A DNA stretch of 14,479 bases from RUG11783 sp964599695 (GCA_964599695.1 CAZRGP010000043.1:1-14479); one strand, 5' to 3'; positions 1-7,117 are shown, counted from the stretch's first letter. Numbers and translations are program-made. Notes: generated from the letters alone by a model not told the origin.

Positions 1-48
1 TACGCCCTTTGGGACTTTCACCCTAGATTCGGGACATGCCCGTCATAC
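1..48 (-). mobile_element. 5' end of a group IIC intron (partial, runs off left edge)
   Basis: Read on the minus strand from base 48, the sequence begins GTATGACGGGCATG and continues with a GGGTGAAAGTCCC block at about 25-13. This resembles the 5' end of domain I of group IIC introns as I recall them from the Oceanobacillus iheyensis intron: GUGUG start, a GGCAUG element, then AGGGUGAGAGUCCC. The boundary lies about 8 bases after the stem of an intrinsic terminator, and class C introns characteristically insert right after terminators. Only about 48 bases are present, so neither the reverse transcriptase nor domain V can be seen. The call rests on motif resemblance and position. Confidence 0.55.
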
Positions 49-55
49 CAAACAA

Positions 56-87
56 CAGGCACACACGCCATTATGCGTGTGTGCCTG
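56..87 (-). terminator. Rho-independent terminator of the GH2/GT-B operon
   Basis: Bases 56-68 (CAGGCACACACGC) pair perfectly with 75-87 around a 6-base loop, giving a 13-bp GC-rich stem. On the minus strand the stem is followed by TTGTTTG, and it lies about 54 bases past the stop codon of the gene ending at 141. The T-run is short, probably because the group II intron begins directly behind it. Confidence 0.8.
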
Positions 88-140
88 CTCATATCCATTA
101 ATAGTTCGAATGCAGCACGGCGAAAGAAAAGAGGCTTCTT

Positions 141-1610
141 TCAGCCGTTGTCCTTCATGCCCATCGCGATCTTCACGGCCTCATATGCGCCGTTGTACAC
201 GCCGTTTTCCTTGTTGCGCACGATATTTGCGCACATGTCGCACAGGAACTCCCCGTCATTAAGGAACATATCGATCATCTGCAGTGTGTGGGCTGTATCC
301 CTGCACTCCAGTGTCCCGTCCCCGATCTCAGCGGAATGGATCGCTCCCCACTGCTCATGTCCGCCGATACGGCGGATGAAGAGCTTCGGTACGGGGTAGA
401 ACGCCAGCTCGCTGGGCTTGGTCACGAGGACGTCGCAGCTGCGCATGAGGAGGTTGGTGCAGTACACTGCCTCAAAAATATTCTCGTGCCAGAAAGCGTG
501 GATCCCCTTCACCTCTCCGGTGAGCGCCTGCTCCGCGAAAGCACGGGTATCCGCCCAGTCGTTGAAATGGGTCACGGCCAGATCCGCCATCTCCGGTATC
601 TCTTTGGACAGATCGTCCCATACGTTTCTGTAGTCGCCCACATTGACATAGAGCGCCGCCTCACCGCTGCGGATCTTCGGGATCAGATTTTTGATGATCG
701 CTCCGAAGATCTCCTTCTGCGCGCCTGCCCCTCCGATCGTGAGGAGGAAGCGCATGGGCGCTCCGTTCTTCTTGCGCTCCGTGCGGGCTTCGCAGTCCTT
801 CTCGATATTGCTCACCAGTTCATGGTCGATGTAGTGGCCGACATACCGGAGGTCCTGTGCGGGCATCGGATTGAGCACCTCGTCCCCGCGCATTCCGTTG
901 AGGATCCTGTATCCCTGATACGCGTAATGCGTCTGCACCGTATGGATGCTCCCCTCCGCAAAGTGCAGGGCCATGGGCCAGTTATCCGGGATCGCGTTGA
1001 CGACATGTTTCATTCCTGCGTGCAGCGCTGCCTGAGCAGGCCACACATGGGTCCCGATGACAGGAATATCCTTGGGAACGTTTCTGAATACCGTGGCCAT
1101 GAGTTCCGCGTTCTTTTCATCGCTCGCGTTATAGGAGAGCTTGCGGAATCCCTCATAGTTCATCGGTTCCCAGAAGAATTTGTTGAAAAGCTTGCTCTTC
1201 TGCGAGATGCGGGATCCCATGGAATACAGGTCGTTCTGCGCGCTTATGACTTTGGTGCAGGTCGTATTCGGATAGGAATTGAGGTCCATCCAGTATGGAG
1301 TGTATCCCAGCGCATGCGCTGCGGAAGCGATCGCCATGGAGATCCTGTAGTGACCGAAACCCATGCGGATATTGCCTACGATGATCCCTTTCTCCTCATC
1401 GAAGCCGAGGGATTCCCCCTCCTCATCCACACGGATGTCCTGCACACCGAGGATATCCCCGATATGGTCGTTGCGGATCACCCTGGTCGGGTAGCTCTTG
1501 TCCGAATCGTCACCGAAACGTTTGATGTACTTCTGTTTGGATTTTACAGCGCTGTTGTAGTCCTTGTCCGAGATCCTGTTTCCAAAGATCACTTTAGACT
1601 TTTCTGCCAT
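141..1610 (-). CDS. GT-B-fold glycosyltransferase-like protein (GT28/MGDG synthase-like), function unknown
   Basis: 489 residues with no signal peptide and no obvious membrane helix, so it should be cytoplasmic. A glycine/histidine segment at residues 79-103 (GNIRMGFGHYR...) resembles the N-terminal acceptor loop of MGDG-synthase and MurG-type enzymes. LTIGGAGAQ at 290-298 matches the glycine-rich start of a second Rossmann domain, and 392-423 (CDVLVTKPSELAFY, then GGHEQWGA) has the shape of the GT28 nucleotide-sugar binding region. This suggests a two-domain GT-B enzyme, but the donor, the acceptor and even catalytic activity are unknown. The first about 70 residues are charged and resemble nothing I know. 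The start ATG at 1608-1610 has GGGAGA upstream. It is the second gene of an operon, 16 bases behind the glycoside hydrolase stop. The exact family is not recognised with certainty. Confidence 0.6.
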   Translation of the reverse strand: MAEKSKVIFGNRISDKDYNSAVKSKQKYIKRFGDDSDKSYPTRVIRNDHIGDILGVQDIRVDEEGESLGFDEEKGIIVGNIRMGFGHYRISMAIASAAHALGYTPYWMDLNSYPNTTCTKVISAQNDLYSMGSRISQKSKLFNKFFWEPMNYEGFRKLSYNASDEKNAELMATVFRNVPKDIPVIGTHVWPAQAALHAGMKHVVNAIPDNWPMALHFAEGSIHTVQTHYAYQGYRILNGMRGDEVLNPMPAQDLRYVGHYIDHELVSNIEKDCEARTERKKNGAPMRFLLTIGGAGAQKEIFGAIIKNLIPKIRSGEAALYVNVGDYRNVWDDLSKEIPEMADLAVTHFNDWADTRAFAEQALTGEVKGIHAFWHENIFEAVYCTNLLMRSCDVLVTKPSELAFYPVPKLFIRRIGGHEQWGAIHSAEIGDGTLECRDTAHTLQMIDMFLNDGEFLCDMCANIVRNKENGVYNGAYEAVKIAMGMKDNG

Positions 1611-1626
1611 GTTTCTCTCCCGTCCT

Positions 1627-4053
1627 TCAGCTTTTATTCACATTGAGCCGGACCTCGGTCCTGCCCAGTTGTTCGCTCTCGATACATACCCTGATCTCGC
1701 CCGTTTCACCGGTCGTCCTGATATATGTGCCTGCGAATCCTCCGCGGATCGCCACCGTTTTCGGTCCGATGATGAGCCCGGGCCCTTCCAGGCGGACCGT
1801 GACCGCGTCATTGAAGAAGTGGCAGATGTTGCCGTTCTGATCCCTGACGCAAAGTCTCATGCAAGCCACATCGTAGGTATCCCCTTCCGTGAGCTCCGTA
1901 TGATCGGTGTTCACCTCAAGATGCACTTCATCCGTGGATGTCTTGAGAACGCGGGAAACCATCTTCCCGTCCTTGAATCCTTCGAACCGGTACGTCGTTC
2001 CCCTGGCTCCCCAGTTTCCGATGTATTTTCCGTACAGGGCATAGGCATCCTCATACTTCATCCTGTAACGCGTCATGAGCAGCGCTGCCTTCGCCATGAT
2101 CGAGGGAGAGAGCTTCTCCCAGCCATGTACTGCGGAGTAGTTCAGAAGATCGGTCACATACTGAGCCTGTCTGCCCTCAAATCCTTCCTTATCGGCTATC
2201 TGGGAACCCACGTAATCGCGGATGGCAATCGGCCCGTGCGGAATGTTCTTAAAATCAGAATCCGCCGCGGTGTACTCCCGGATGAACACGTCGTTCTTGT
2301 ACATCTTCACACTGTCCGCATTGGTCACGAAATACAGCTCGCCGATATTGCTCGCCGGGTGTTCCCCGATATCCATGCTGGAGCTGACTTCCAGCACCGG
2401 GTCGTTGTCGCCGAATGCCGCGTATACGCTGGCTGCCGGCTTGGGGTTGCGGTACATATCCAGCACTCCGTGGTAGCAGATCCTGTCTCCGCTTCCGAAA
2501 TCCCTGTGGGTATTGTAATCCGCGAAACACCAGCCGAAGCTTCCGGCGATATCGTCCTCCCCGCTGATCGCGTCAAGGACCCTCGCGTGACGGAGCAGGT
2601 GCTCTGTCCGGTGCAGCTCGGAGTCCACCGCCTTGGTGGGATACATATGTCCGTTGTATTCCGTCACCAGGTAGCCCTTTTCCATGTCGGAAGTGACTTC
2701 GGACTTTTTGGTGCACCCACGGTTCCTGCCCGAGTGCACGAAATCATTGTAAGTGTAGACATCTTCCAGCAGATGGCTCTTTTTGATATAGCGGACGCCT
2801 CCTGTCTGGCGGGTGGGATCCAGGGCATGCGCAGCGGCGTTGGTCCTGGTGTAGAACTCGTCATCGTCCTGGGATTCGTTGATACGGACGCCCCAGAGAA
2901 TGATGCTGGGATGATTCCTGTACTGGATCACCATCTCCTTCACATTCTCCACCGCCTGATCTTTCCACGCCCCGTCACCGATATGCTGCCATCCGGTTAT
3001 CTCGGTAAAGACAAGGAGTCCCAGCTCATCGCACGCGCTGATGAAATGGTGGGACTGAGGATAATGGGAGGTCCTTACGGCGTTAAGACACAGTTCCTCC
3101 TTGAGGATCCTTGCGTCCAGTTCCTGCTGGGACTTCGGCATGGCATATCCCACATAGGGGTAACTCTGGTGACGGTCCAGTCCACGGATCTTCAGTTTCT
3201 TCCCGTTGAGATAGAAACCGTCCTTTTCGAACCGCGCTTCGCGGAATCCGACCTTTACCGTCTTTTCGTCACAGATCTCACCGTTCCTGAGCAGTTCGGT
3301 CCTCACGGTATACAAATAGGGATCGTCGACGCTCCAGCGGCAGATGTCCTGAAGCGTTTCTTCGAACGCGAAGGCGTTCCTGTCCTCCCTGTAGAAGGGC
3401 ACTGTCAGCGCAGCAAGCCCGGACACCGGTTCCGCCCTGTTGAGGATCTGTTTTCCTTCCCGGTCGCAGACCTGCTGATGCAGGTACAGTCCATCCGTGT
3501 CGCCGCAGGAAAGGATGATCTCTGTCCTCAGAGTGCCGCCCTTCCCCCTGCATTGCGGCTTCAGGAAAACATCTTCAAGGTAGCAGGGCTCCTTCACTTC
3601 CAGTTCCACTTCGCGGTACATGCCGCCGTAGGTCATGTAGTCGATGACGAAACCGAAAGGCGGTATGTTCTGCTCTTCCCTGGAATCGCAGCGGACAGCT
3701 ATCCTGTTCTCCCCTGTATGTACGTAGGGAGCGATGTCCACGGAAAAAGCGGTATATCCGGTATGATGTTCACATACGAACACGTCATTTACATAAACGT
3801 AGGCGGAGTGGCCGACCGCGCCGAAAGTCAGCAGAAGGGCTTTGCCTTTCCATTCCTCCGGAACGGAGAGTTCCCTGCGGTAGCCCGCCTCCATCTGATA
3901 GACCGACTCATCAAAATAATCATAAGGTGTCTCTTTCACGGTGTGAGGCAGCCGTACCTTCTGAATGTCCTGCGAAAAGGCGCCTTTCAGGAAACCCTCC
4001 GACCACTTCTCGGTAAACTCCCATCCATCGTTGAGCAAGATCTTCTTATACAT
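1627..4053 (-). CDS. Glycoside hydrolase family 2 protein (beta-galactosidase-like)
   Basis: 808 residues. The start at 4051-4053 is chosen because AGGAGG lies 4 bases upstream (4058-4063) and the protein then begins MYKKILLNDGWEF, a normal GH2 N terminus; the 30 extra codons upstream would overlap the promoter. Order: jelly-roll sugar-binding domain (about 5-165), Ig-like domain (about 170-270), TIM barrel (about 275-560), then C-terminal beta-sandwich domains, the last at about 690-800. NAVRTSHYPQSHHF precedes the acid/base motif INES (Glu393 by my count), and the nucleophile is Glu465 in VTEYNG. Retaining exo-beta-glycosidases of this family include beta-galactosidases, beta-glucuronidases and beta-mannosidases; the exact substrate cannot be read. 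No signal peptide, so it should act on imported oligosaccharides. First gene of an operon with the GT-B-like gene. Confidence 0.88.
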   Translation of the reverse strand: MYKKILLNDGWEFTEKWSEGFLKGAFSQDIQKVRLPHTVKETPYDYFDESVYQMEAGYRRELSVPEEWKGKALLLTFGAVGHSAYVYVNDVFVCEHHTGYTAFSVDIAPYVHTGENRIAVRCDSREEQNIPPFGFVIDYMTYGGMYREVELEVKEPCYLEDVFLKPQCRGKGGTLRTEIILSCGDTDGLYLHQQVCDREGKQILNRAEPVSGLAALTVPFYREDRNAFAFEETLQDICRWSVDDPYLYTVRTELLRNGEICDEKTVKVGFREARFEKDGFYLNGKKLKIRGLDRHQSYPYVGYAMPKSQQELDARILKEELCLNAVRTSHYPQSHHFISACDELGLLVFTEITGWQHIGDGAWKDQAVENVKEMVIQYRNHPSIILWGVRINESQDDDEFYTRTNAAAHALDPTRQTGGVRYIKKSHLLEDVYTYNDFVHSGRNRGCTKKSEVTSDMEKGYLVTEYNGHMYPTKAVDSELHRTEHLLRHARVLDAISGEDDIAGSFGWCFADYNTHRDFGSGDRICYHGVLDMYRNPKPAASVYAAFGDNDPVLEVSSSMDIGEHPASNIGELYFVTNADSVKMYKNDVFIREYTAADSDFKNIPHGPIAIRDYVGSQIADKEGFEGRQAQYVTDLLNYSAVHGWEKLSPSIMAKAALLMTRYRMKYEDAYALYGKYIGNWGARGTTYRFEGFKDGKMVSRVLKTSTDEVHLEVNTDHTELTEGDTYDVACMRLCVRDQNGNICHFFNDAVTVRLEGPGLIIGPKTVAIRGGFAGTYIRTTGETGEIRVCIESEQLGRTEVRLNVNKS

Positions 4054-4104
4054 GATTCCTCCTGTACCGCATCTCCGGCAGCATATGATCCAATCCCATC
4101 TAAA

Positions 4105-4133
4105 AGTATAAGACGATTCCCCGTGTTGTGCAA
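4105..4133 (-). promoter_or_regulatory. Sigma-A type promoter of the GH2 operon
   Basis: On the minus strand TTGCAC (4133-4128) and TATACT (4110-4105) are separated by exactly 17 bases. The -10 matches consensus at 5 of 6 positions and the -35 at 3 of 6. Transcription would start near 4098, leaving a 5' leader of about 45 bases before the ATG at 4053. The weak -35 fits an activatable or repressible promoter. Confidence 0.6.
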
Positions 4134-4145
4134 ACCGGTGCACAA
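4126..4145. promoter_or_regulatory. Operator-like palindrome over the GH2 -35 box (LacI-family type)
   Basis: TTGTGCA and TGCACAA are perfect 7-base inverted arms around AACCGG, and they cover the whole -35 hexamer (4128-4133). The size and layout resemble operators of LacI/GalR-family regulators, and the core is close to a cre site but breaks consensus at the central CG. No regulator gene is in the window. The right arm also overlaps the T-rich tail of the preceding operon's terminator. Confidence 0.5.
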
Positions 4146-4149
4146 GAAA

Positions 4150-4177
4150 GACGGCAGCCCCTAAAGGGACTGCCGTC
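4150..4177 (-). terminator. Rho-independent terminator of the pcp operon
   Basis: GACGGCAG (4150-4157) pairs with CTGCCGTC (4170-4177), and an inner CCC/GGG pairing extends the stem. On the minus strand it is followed by TTTCTTGTG. It lies about 35 bases past the pcp stop and separates this operon from the GH2 promoter. Confidence 0.88.
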
Positions 4178-4211
4178 CGGAATGATTCAGGATGTTTGCA
4201 CCGACTGAGGA

Positions 4212-4853
4212 TCAGTCCAGTTTGCCGCCCTGAACAGCCGCGTCGCAGCTGTTTTCTACGATCGCAGTGATGGCTGCCTCGATTCCCTTCACGATGTCTT
4301 CCTTTGAGAGGGAAGCGGTGTTGGGTTTCTTGAGAGCCTGCTCATGCAGGAACGGGACGTGCATAAAGCCGCCGCGCATTCCCGGGAATTCCTTATTAAT
4401 GTAGTAAAGAACTCCATACATCAGGTGGTTGCAGACAAATGTACCTGCTGTGTAGGAAACGCTTGCAGGAATGCCTGCCTCTTTGATCTTCTCCACCATC
4501 GCTTTTACGGGCAGAGAGGCGAAATAAGCGTTCTCACCGTCCTCAAAGATCTTGGTATCAAGGGGCTGCTGTCCCTCATTGTCCGGGATCCTGGCGTCAT
4601 TGAGATTGATCGCGACTCTCTCCGGGGTGAGACCAACGCGTCCGCCTGCCTGGCCGATGCAGAAGGTGACATCCGGTTTCTCGCGCTTCATCGCCTCATA
4701 GACCGTCTCAATGGATTTTCCGAAAACGGTGGGAACGATGCATTTTACGACTTCCGCTCCCGCAACGACATCCGAAACGGCTTCCACCGCCTTCTGAGCA
4801 GGGTTCACCGGCTCGCCGCCGAAAGGATCAAAAGCTGTCAATAAAATCTTCAT
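4212..4853 (-). CDS. pcp: Pyrrolidone-carboxylate peptidase (pyroglutamyl peptidase I)
   Basis: 213 residues, the usual length for this cysteine peptidase of family C15. It removes N-terminal pyroglutamate (5-oxoproline) from peptides in the cytoplasm. The N terminus MKILLTAFDPFGGEPVNP is characteristic. The catalytic triad is visible: Glu78 in TPERVAIN, Cys141 in GTFVCNHLMYG and His165 in FMHVP, each three positions before the family's usual Glu81, Cys144 and His168. The start at 4851-4853 is set by this conserved N terminus and by AAGGAAG about 7 bases upstream; the longer open frame to 4967 would run into the DUF979 gene. It is the last gene of the operon, 65 bases after DUF979, with a hairpin in the gap. 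Confidence 0.95.
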   Translation of the reverse strand: MKILLTAFDPFGGEPVNPAQKAVEAVSDVVAGAEVVKCIVPTVFGKSIETVYEAMKREKPDVTFCIGQAGGRVGLTPERVAINLNDARIPDNEGQQPLDTKIFEDGENAYFASLPVKAMVEKIKEAGIPASVSYTAGTFVCNHLMYGVLYYINKEFPGMRGGFMHVPFLHEQALKKPNTASLSKEDIVKGIEAAITAIVENSCDAAVQGGKLD

Positions 4854-4875
4854 CGGGTTCTTCCTTTCAGAGAAA

Positions 4876-4905
4876 TGCCGCGCACAGATCGCTCTATGCG
4901 CGGCA
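4876..4905 (-). other. Intergenic hairpin between DUF979 gene and pcp
   Basis: TGCCGCGCA (4876-4884) pairs perfectly with TGCGCGGCA (4897-4905) around a 12-base loop. On the minus strand it is followed by TTTCTCTG, which is only weakly T-rich. It may be a leaky terminator, an mRNA-stabilising processing site, or a structure that sets pcp expression relative to the transporter genes. Confidence 0.5.
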
Positions 4906-4918
4906 AAGCTATTACAAA

Positions 4919-5860
4919 TTAGAATGCGAAGACATACATCAGGATGATGTGGATCACGAGCATGCACAGTGCAACCGGCAGCTGGCTCTTGATGATCGCA
5001 TATTTGTTCTTAACTTCCAGCAATGCCGCAGGCATGATGTTGAAGTTTGCAGCCATCGGGGTGCAGAGGGTTCCGCAGTAACCTGCAGTCAGACCGAGAG
5101 CACCGACAACGACAGGGTTCGCTCCCTGCATGATCAGGAACGGGATGCCGATACCGACTGTGATGACGGAGAATGCGGCAAATCCGTTGCCCATGATGAT
5201 GGTGAAGAGAGCCATGGCTACGCAGTAAACGATGCAGGCCATGATTTTATTTCCTTCCGGAACGATCGCCGCAACGCCGTTTGCGATAACGGTGCCGACA
5301 CCTGCTGCTGTGAACAGGGAGCCGAGTGCGGAAAGAAGCTGGGGAAGGATACCTGTAGGACCAACGTTGTCCATAAGGCGGGTTCCATCAACGACCGCGT
5401 ATTTGGGATCAGCCTTGGTCATCGCGAGGACGACGCAAAGAGCAATGAGACCTGCGAGGCAGATGGAGTTGTTGGCTGTGATCCAGCTGAGGGCCGGGAC
5501 CTTGGAACCGAGCGTGGAGAGCACGACTGCGGAAAGGGCAAGGCTCAAAGCGGGGATAAAGATCTTGTAACCGAATTTGTCAGCGCGCTCGCGGACGACT
5601 TTCTGCTCCGGGACATCACTGGCGCTCTGTACGACGCCCTTGATTCCGGTCAGGACTGCCATCGCGACGATCGCAAGACCGACGATCCACTTCGGGATCC
5701 AGTTGCCGCAAATGAATGTGAAGGCAAGCAGGAACCAGAAAGCAGCAGTTGTACCCTTCTTCTGGGCACCGGGATCTCTCAGAGCTTTTACTCCGACGAG
5801 GATGAAGACCACACCGATAAGGGTGTAAAAGACTTCAGCTAAAATCTGTCCAAAGTTCAT
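4919..5860 (-). CDS. DUF979 family membrane protein, likely 5-oxoproline transporter subunit
   Basis: 313 residues, very hydrophobic, with roughly nine predicted transmembrane segments starting at about residue 8 (FYTLIGVVFILVGVKAL). Glycine- and proline-rich stretches such as GNGFAAFSVITVGIGIP and LGLTAGYCGTLCTPMAANF are transporter-like; the sequence fits my memory of DUF979. DUF969 and DUF979 genes occur as neighbours, often with pcp, and have been named 5-oxoproline transporter subunits in current annotation; I state this from memory. The start ATG at 5858-5860 overlaps the DUF969 stop by four bases (ATGA), with GGAGGAAGGAG just upstream, so the two are translationally coupled and probably made in equal amounts. 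The direction of transport is not evident. Confidence 0.85.
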   Translation of the reverse strand: MNFGQILAEVFYTLIGVVFILVGVKALRDPGAQKKGTTAAFWFLLAFTFICGNWIPKWIVGLAIVAMAVLTGIKGVVQSASDVPEQKVVRERADKFGYKIFIPALSLALSAVVLSTLGSKVPALSWITANNSICLAGLIALCVVLAMTKADPKYAVVDGTRLMDNVGPTGILPQLLSALGSLFTAAGVGTVIANGVAAIVPEGNKIMACIVYCVAMALFTIIMGNGFAAFSVITVGIGIPFLIMQGANPVVVGALGLTAGYCGTLCTPMAANFNIMPAALLEVKNKYAIIKSQLPVALCMLVIHIILMYVFAF

Positions 5861-6540
5861 TTTGCACTCCTTCCTCCCGCGGTCTTCTCAAGCTGTTTGT
5901 CGAGAAGGATCGCGCGGACAGCGCCGACTACGACGGAGATGACAGCGATCGGGATAGACCAGGTCGCGATCTGCGCGGCGGTGACATCATAGCCCTGCTC
6001 CACCAGTGTGGAGACGATCAGCAATGTACCGGAAGCGCCCATGAAGCAGTTCTGGGCGAAGAAGTTACCATAGTTCTCTGCGCCGGCAGAAGCTCCGCGG
6101 ATCGTGTCGGAAACTTCATCAGAAATTTCACCATACTTCGCGGCTGCAGCACCTTCTGCCATCGGTACGACGACAGGACGTACAAACTGCGGATGGCCGC
6201 CAAGACGGACGGAGAATGCAGCTGCCAGGGTACGGATCGCCTGATAGATCAGGATGACACGGCCGGTAGTCGCATTTTTGATACTGCGAATGAAGTCGAT
6301 GGCCTTCTCTTTCAGACCATAGCGCTCGCAGATACCGATTGCAGGCAGAGTAAGAACGAACAAAGTCGCTGTTCTCTGGCTGACAAAGGAGGTTCCCAGT
6401 GTTGTGAGGATCTCCATTGGAGTCATTCCGGCTACCAGACCAGTGGCGATACCGGCGATGACTACGGTTGCGATCGTGTCGAACTTCAGAGCGAAGCCGA
6501 TGACGACGATCACAACGCCGATGAGTTTAATGATTTCCAT
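5857..6540 (-). CDS. DUF969 family membrane protein, likely 5-oxoproline transporter subunit
   Basis: 227 residues with about five or six transmembrane segments, the first at residues 5-20 (KLIGVVIVVIGFALKF). The central stretch TLPAIGICERYGLKEKA, the RTLAAAFSVRLGGHPQFVRP segment and the following polar GAENYGNFFAQNCFMGASG fit my memory of DUF969. The polar residues between helices are candidates for substrate contacts. ATG at 6538-6540 is preceded by AAGGAGTG. The gene lies 48 bases after the small membrane protein gene and overlaps the DUF979 gene by ATGA. With DUF979 it should form a two-subunit carrier; with Pcp downstream, 5-oxoproline is the simplest substrate. Confidence 0.85.
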   Translation of the reverse strand: MEIIKLIGVVIVVIGFALKFDTIATVVIAGIATGLVAGMTPMEILTTLGTSFVSQRTATLFVLTLPAIGICERYGLKEKAIDFIRSIKNATTGRVILIYQAIRTLAAAFSVRLGGHPQFVRPVVVPMAEGAAAAKYGEISDEVSDTIRGASAGAENYGNFFAQNCFMGASGTLLIVSTLVEQGYDVTAAQIATWSIPIAVISVVVGAVRAILLDKQLEKTAGGRSAK

Positions 6541-6588
6541 TCTCTCACTCCTTATAATATTCTATAATCTTCGCGCCTTTCGCGTTGA

Positions 6589-7005
6589 TTAACCAAGTTC
6601 GTCTGCATTCCTGATGCAACTCATATCCACGACGAAGCTCACTTCCAGTACACGGGAGATGATCCGCTCCGTCTCGGTCCGGTCCTTGCCGGTCAGTTTC
6701 ATGAGTTCCTCAATGGACCAGGTGCTCTTCTTCAGCAGCGCTTTCGTGTAGGTCCGGATCTCCCTGAGCATCTGGATAAGAACGATTGCGACCATCGCAA
6801 GCGGGAAGCTGATCAGCGTTCTTCCGAGAGTGAACTCCAGGACGAAATGTCCCTCTCTCCAGAACAGGATGAACATCATGGCTGTCGTGACAAGTCCCAG
6901 CAGCACCGAGTAGAACAGGATGTCCAGTCCTCCGGAACGGAACCGCGTGATGCGGATCGGTTTGTCGAAATCGTATACGGGAAGGACCTGTTTCTTTCCT
7001 GCCAT
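6589..7005 (-). CDS. Small two-helix membrane protein with a possible winged-helix tail, unknown
   Basis: 138 residues. A positively charged N terminus is followed by two predicted membrane helices at about 28-48 (DILFYSVLLGLVTTAMMFILF) and 62-80 (RTLISFPLAMVAIVLIQML), then a soluble tail of about 55 residues. The tail segment TWSIEELMKLTGKDRTETERI at about 95-115, followed by a hydrophobic beta-like stretch (VSFVVDM), has the spacing of a small winged-helix or PCI-like fold. ATG at 7003-7005 has a strong AGGGAGGAAG site. It is the first gene of the DUF969/DUF979/pcp operon, so a role in assembling or regulating the carrier is reasonable, but I do not recognise the family. Confidence 0.7.
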   Translation of the reverse strand: MAGKKQVLPVYDFDKPIRITRFRSGGLDILFYSVLLGLVTTAMMFILFWREGHFVLEFTLGRTLISFPLAMVAIVLIQMLREIRTYTKALLKKSTWSIEELMKLTGKDRTETERIISRVLEVSFVVDMSCIRNADELG

Positions 7006-7021
7006 GCTTCCTCCCTGCCAC

Positions 7022-7072
7022 CCGGTCAGACCGGTTCATTGCGCATTTCAATGCAAACATGCTTTAATGCGC
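7022..7072 (-). promoter_or_regulatory. Structured 5' leader of the pcp operon
   Basis: Two inverted repeats lie between the promoter and the first ATG: GCGCATT (7041-7047) pairs with AATGCGC (7066-7072), and CCGGT (7022-7026) pairs with ACCGG (7030-7034) directly upstream of the ribosome binding site. GCATT-TC-AATGC at 7043-7054 is a further palindrome that would compete with the first pairing. It could be an operator or an RNA switch; no known riboswitch class was recognised. Confidence 0.35.
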
Positions 7073-7088
7073 TAAAAAGATATGATAC

Positions 7089-7117
7089 AATATAGCATTG
7101 TTCGCACAGAAAAGCAA
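7089..7117 (-). promoter_or_regulatory. Extended -10 promoter of the pcp operon
   Basis: On the minus strand TTGCTT (7117-7112), a 17-base spacer and TATATT (7094-7089), preceded by TGC, which makes an extended -10. Transcription would start near 7082, giving a leader of about 77 bases. An inverted repeat ACAAT-N5-ATTGT (7087-7101) overlaps the -10 and could bind a regulator. Confidence 0.6.

Noticed and set aside
1564..4164. Very long open frame on the plus strand opposite the GH2 gene (and a similar one at 288-1646)
   Set aside because: It is antisense to genes with clear families and motifs, has no ribosome binding site, and its translation shows no recognisable domain; it follows from the codon bias of the real genes.
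4854..4967. N-terminal extension of pcp
   Set aside because: It overlaps the DUF979 end and the intergenic hairpin; the conserved Pcp N terminus and the ribosome binding site place the start at 4853.
4949..5842. Plus-strand open frame opposite the DUF979 gene, rich in Asp, Cys and His
   Set aside because: Its composition is what antisense reading of hydrophobic codons produces; no start signal.
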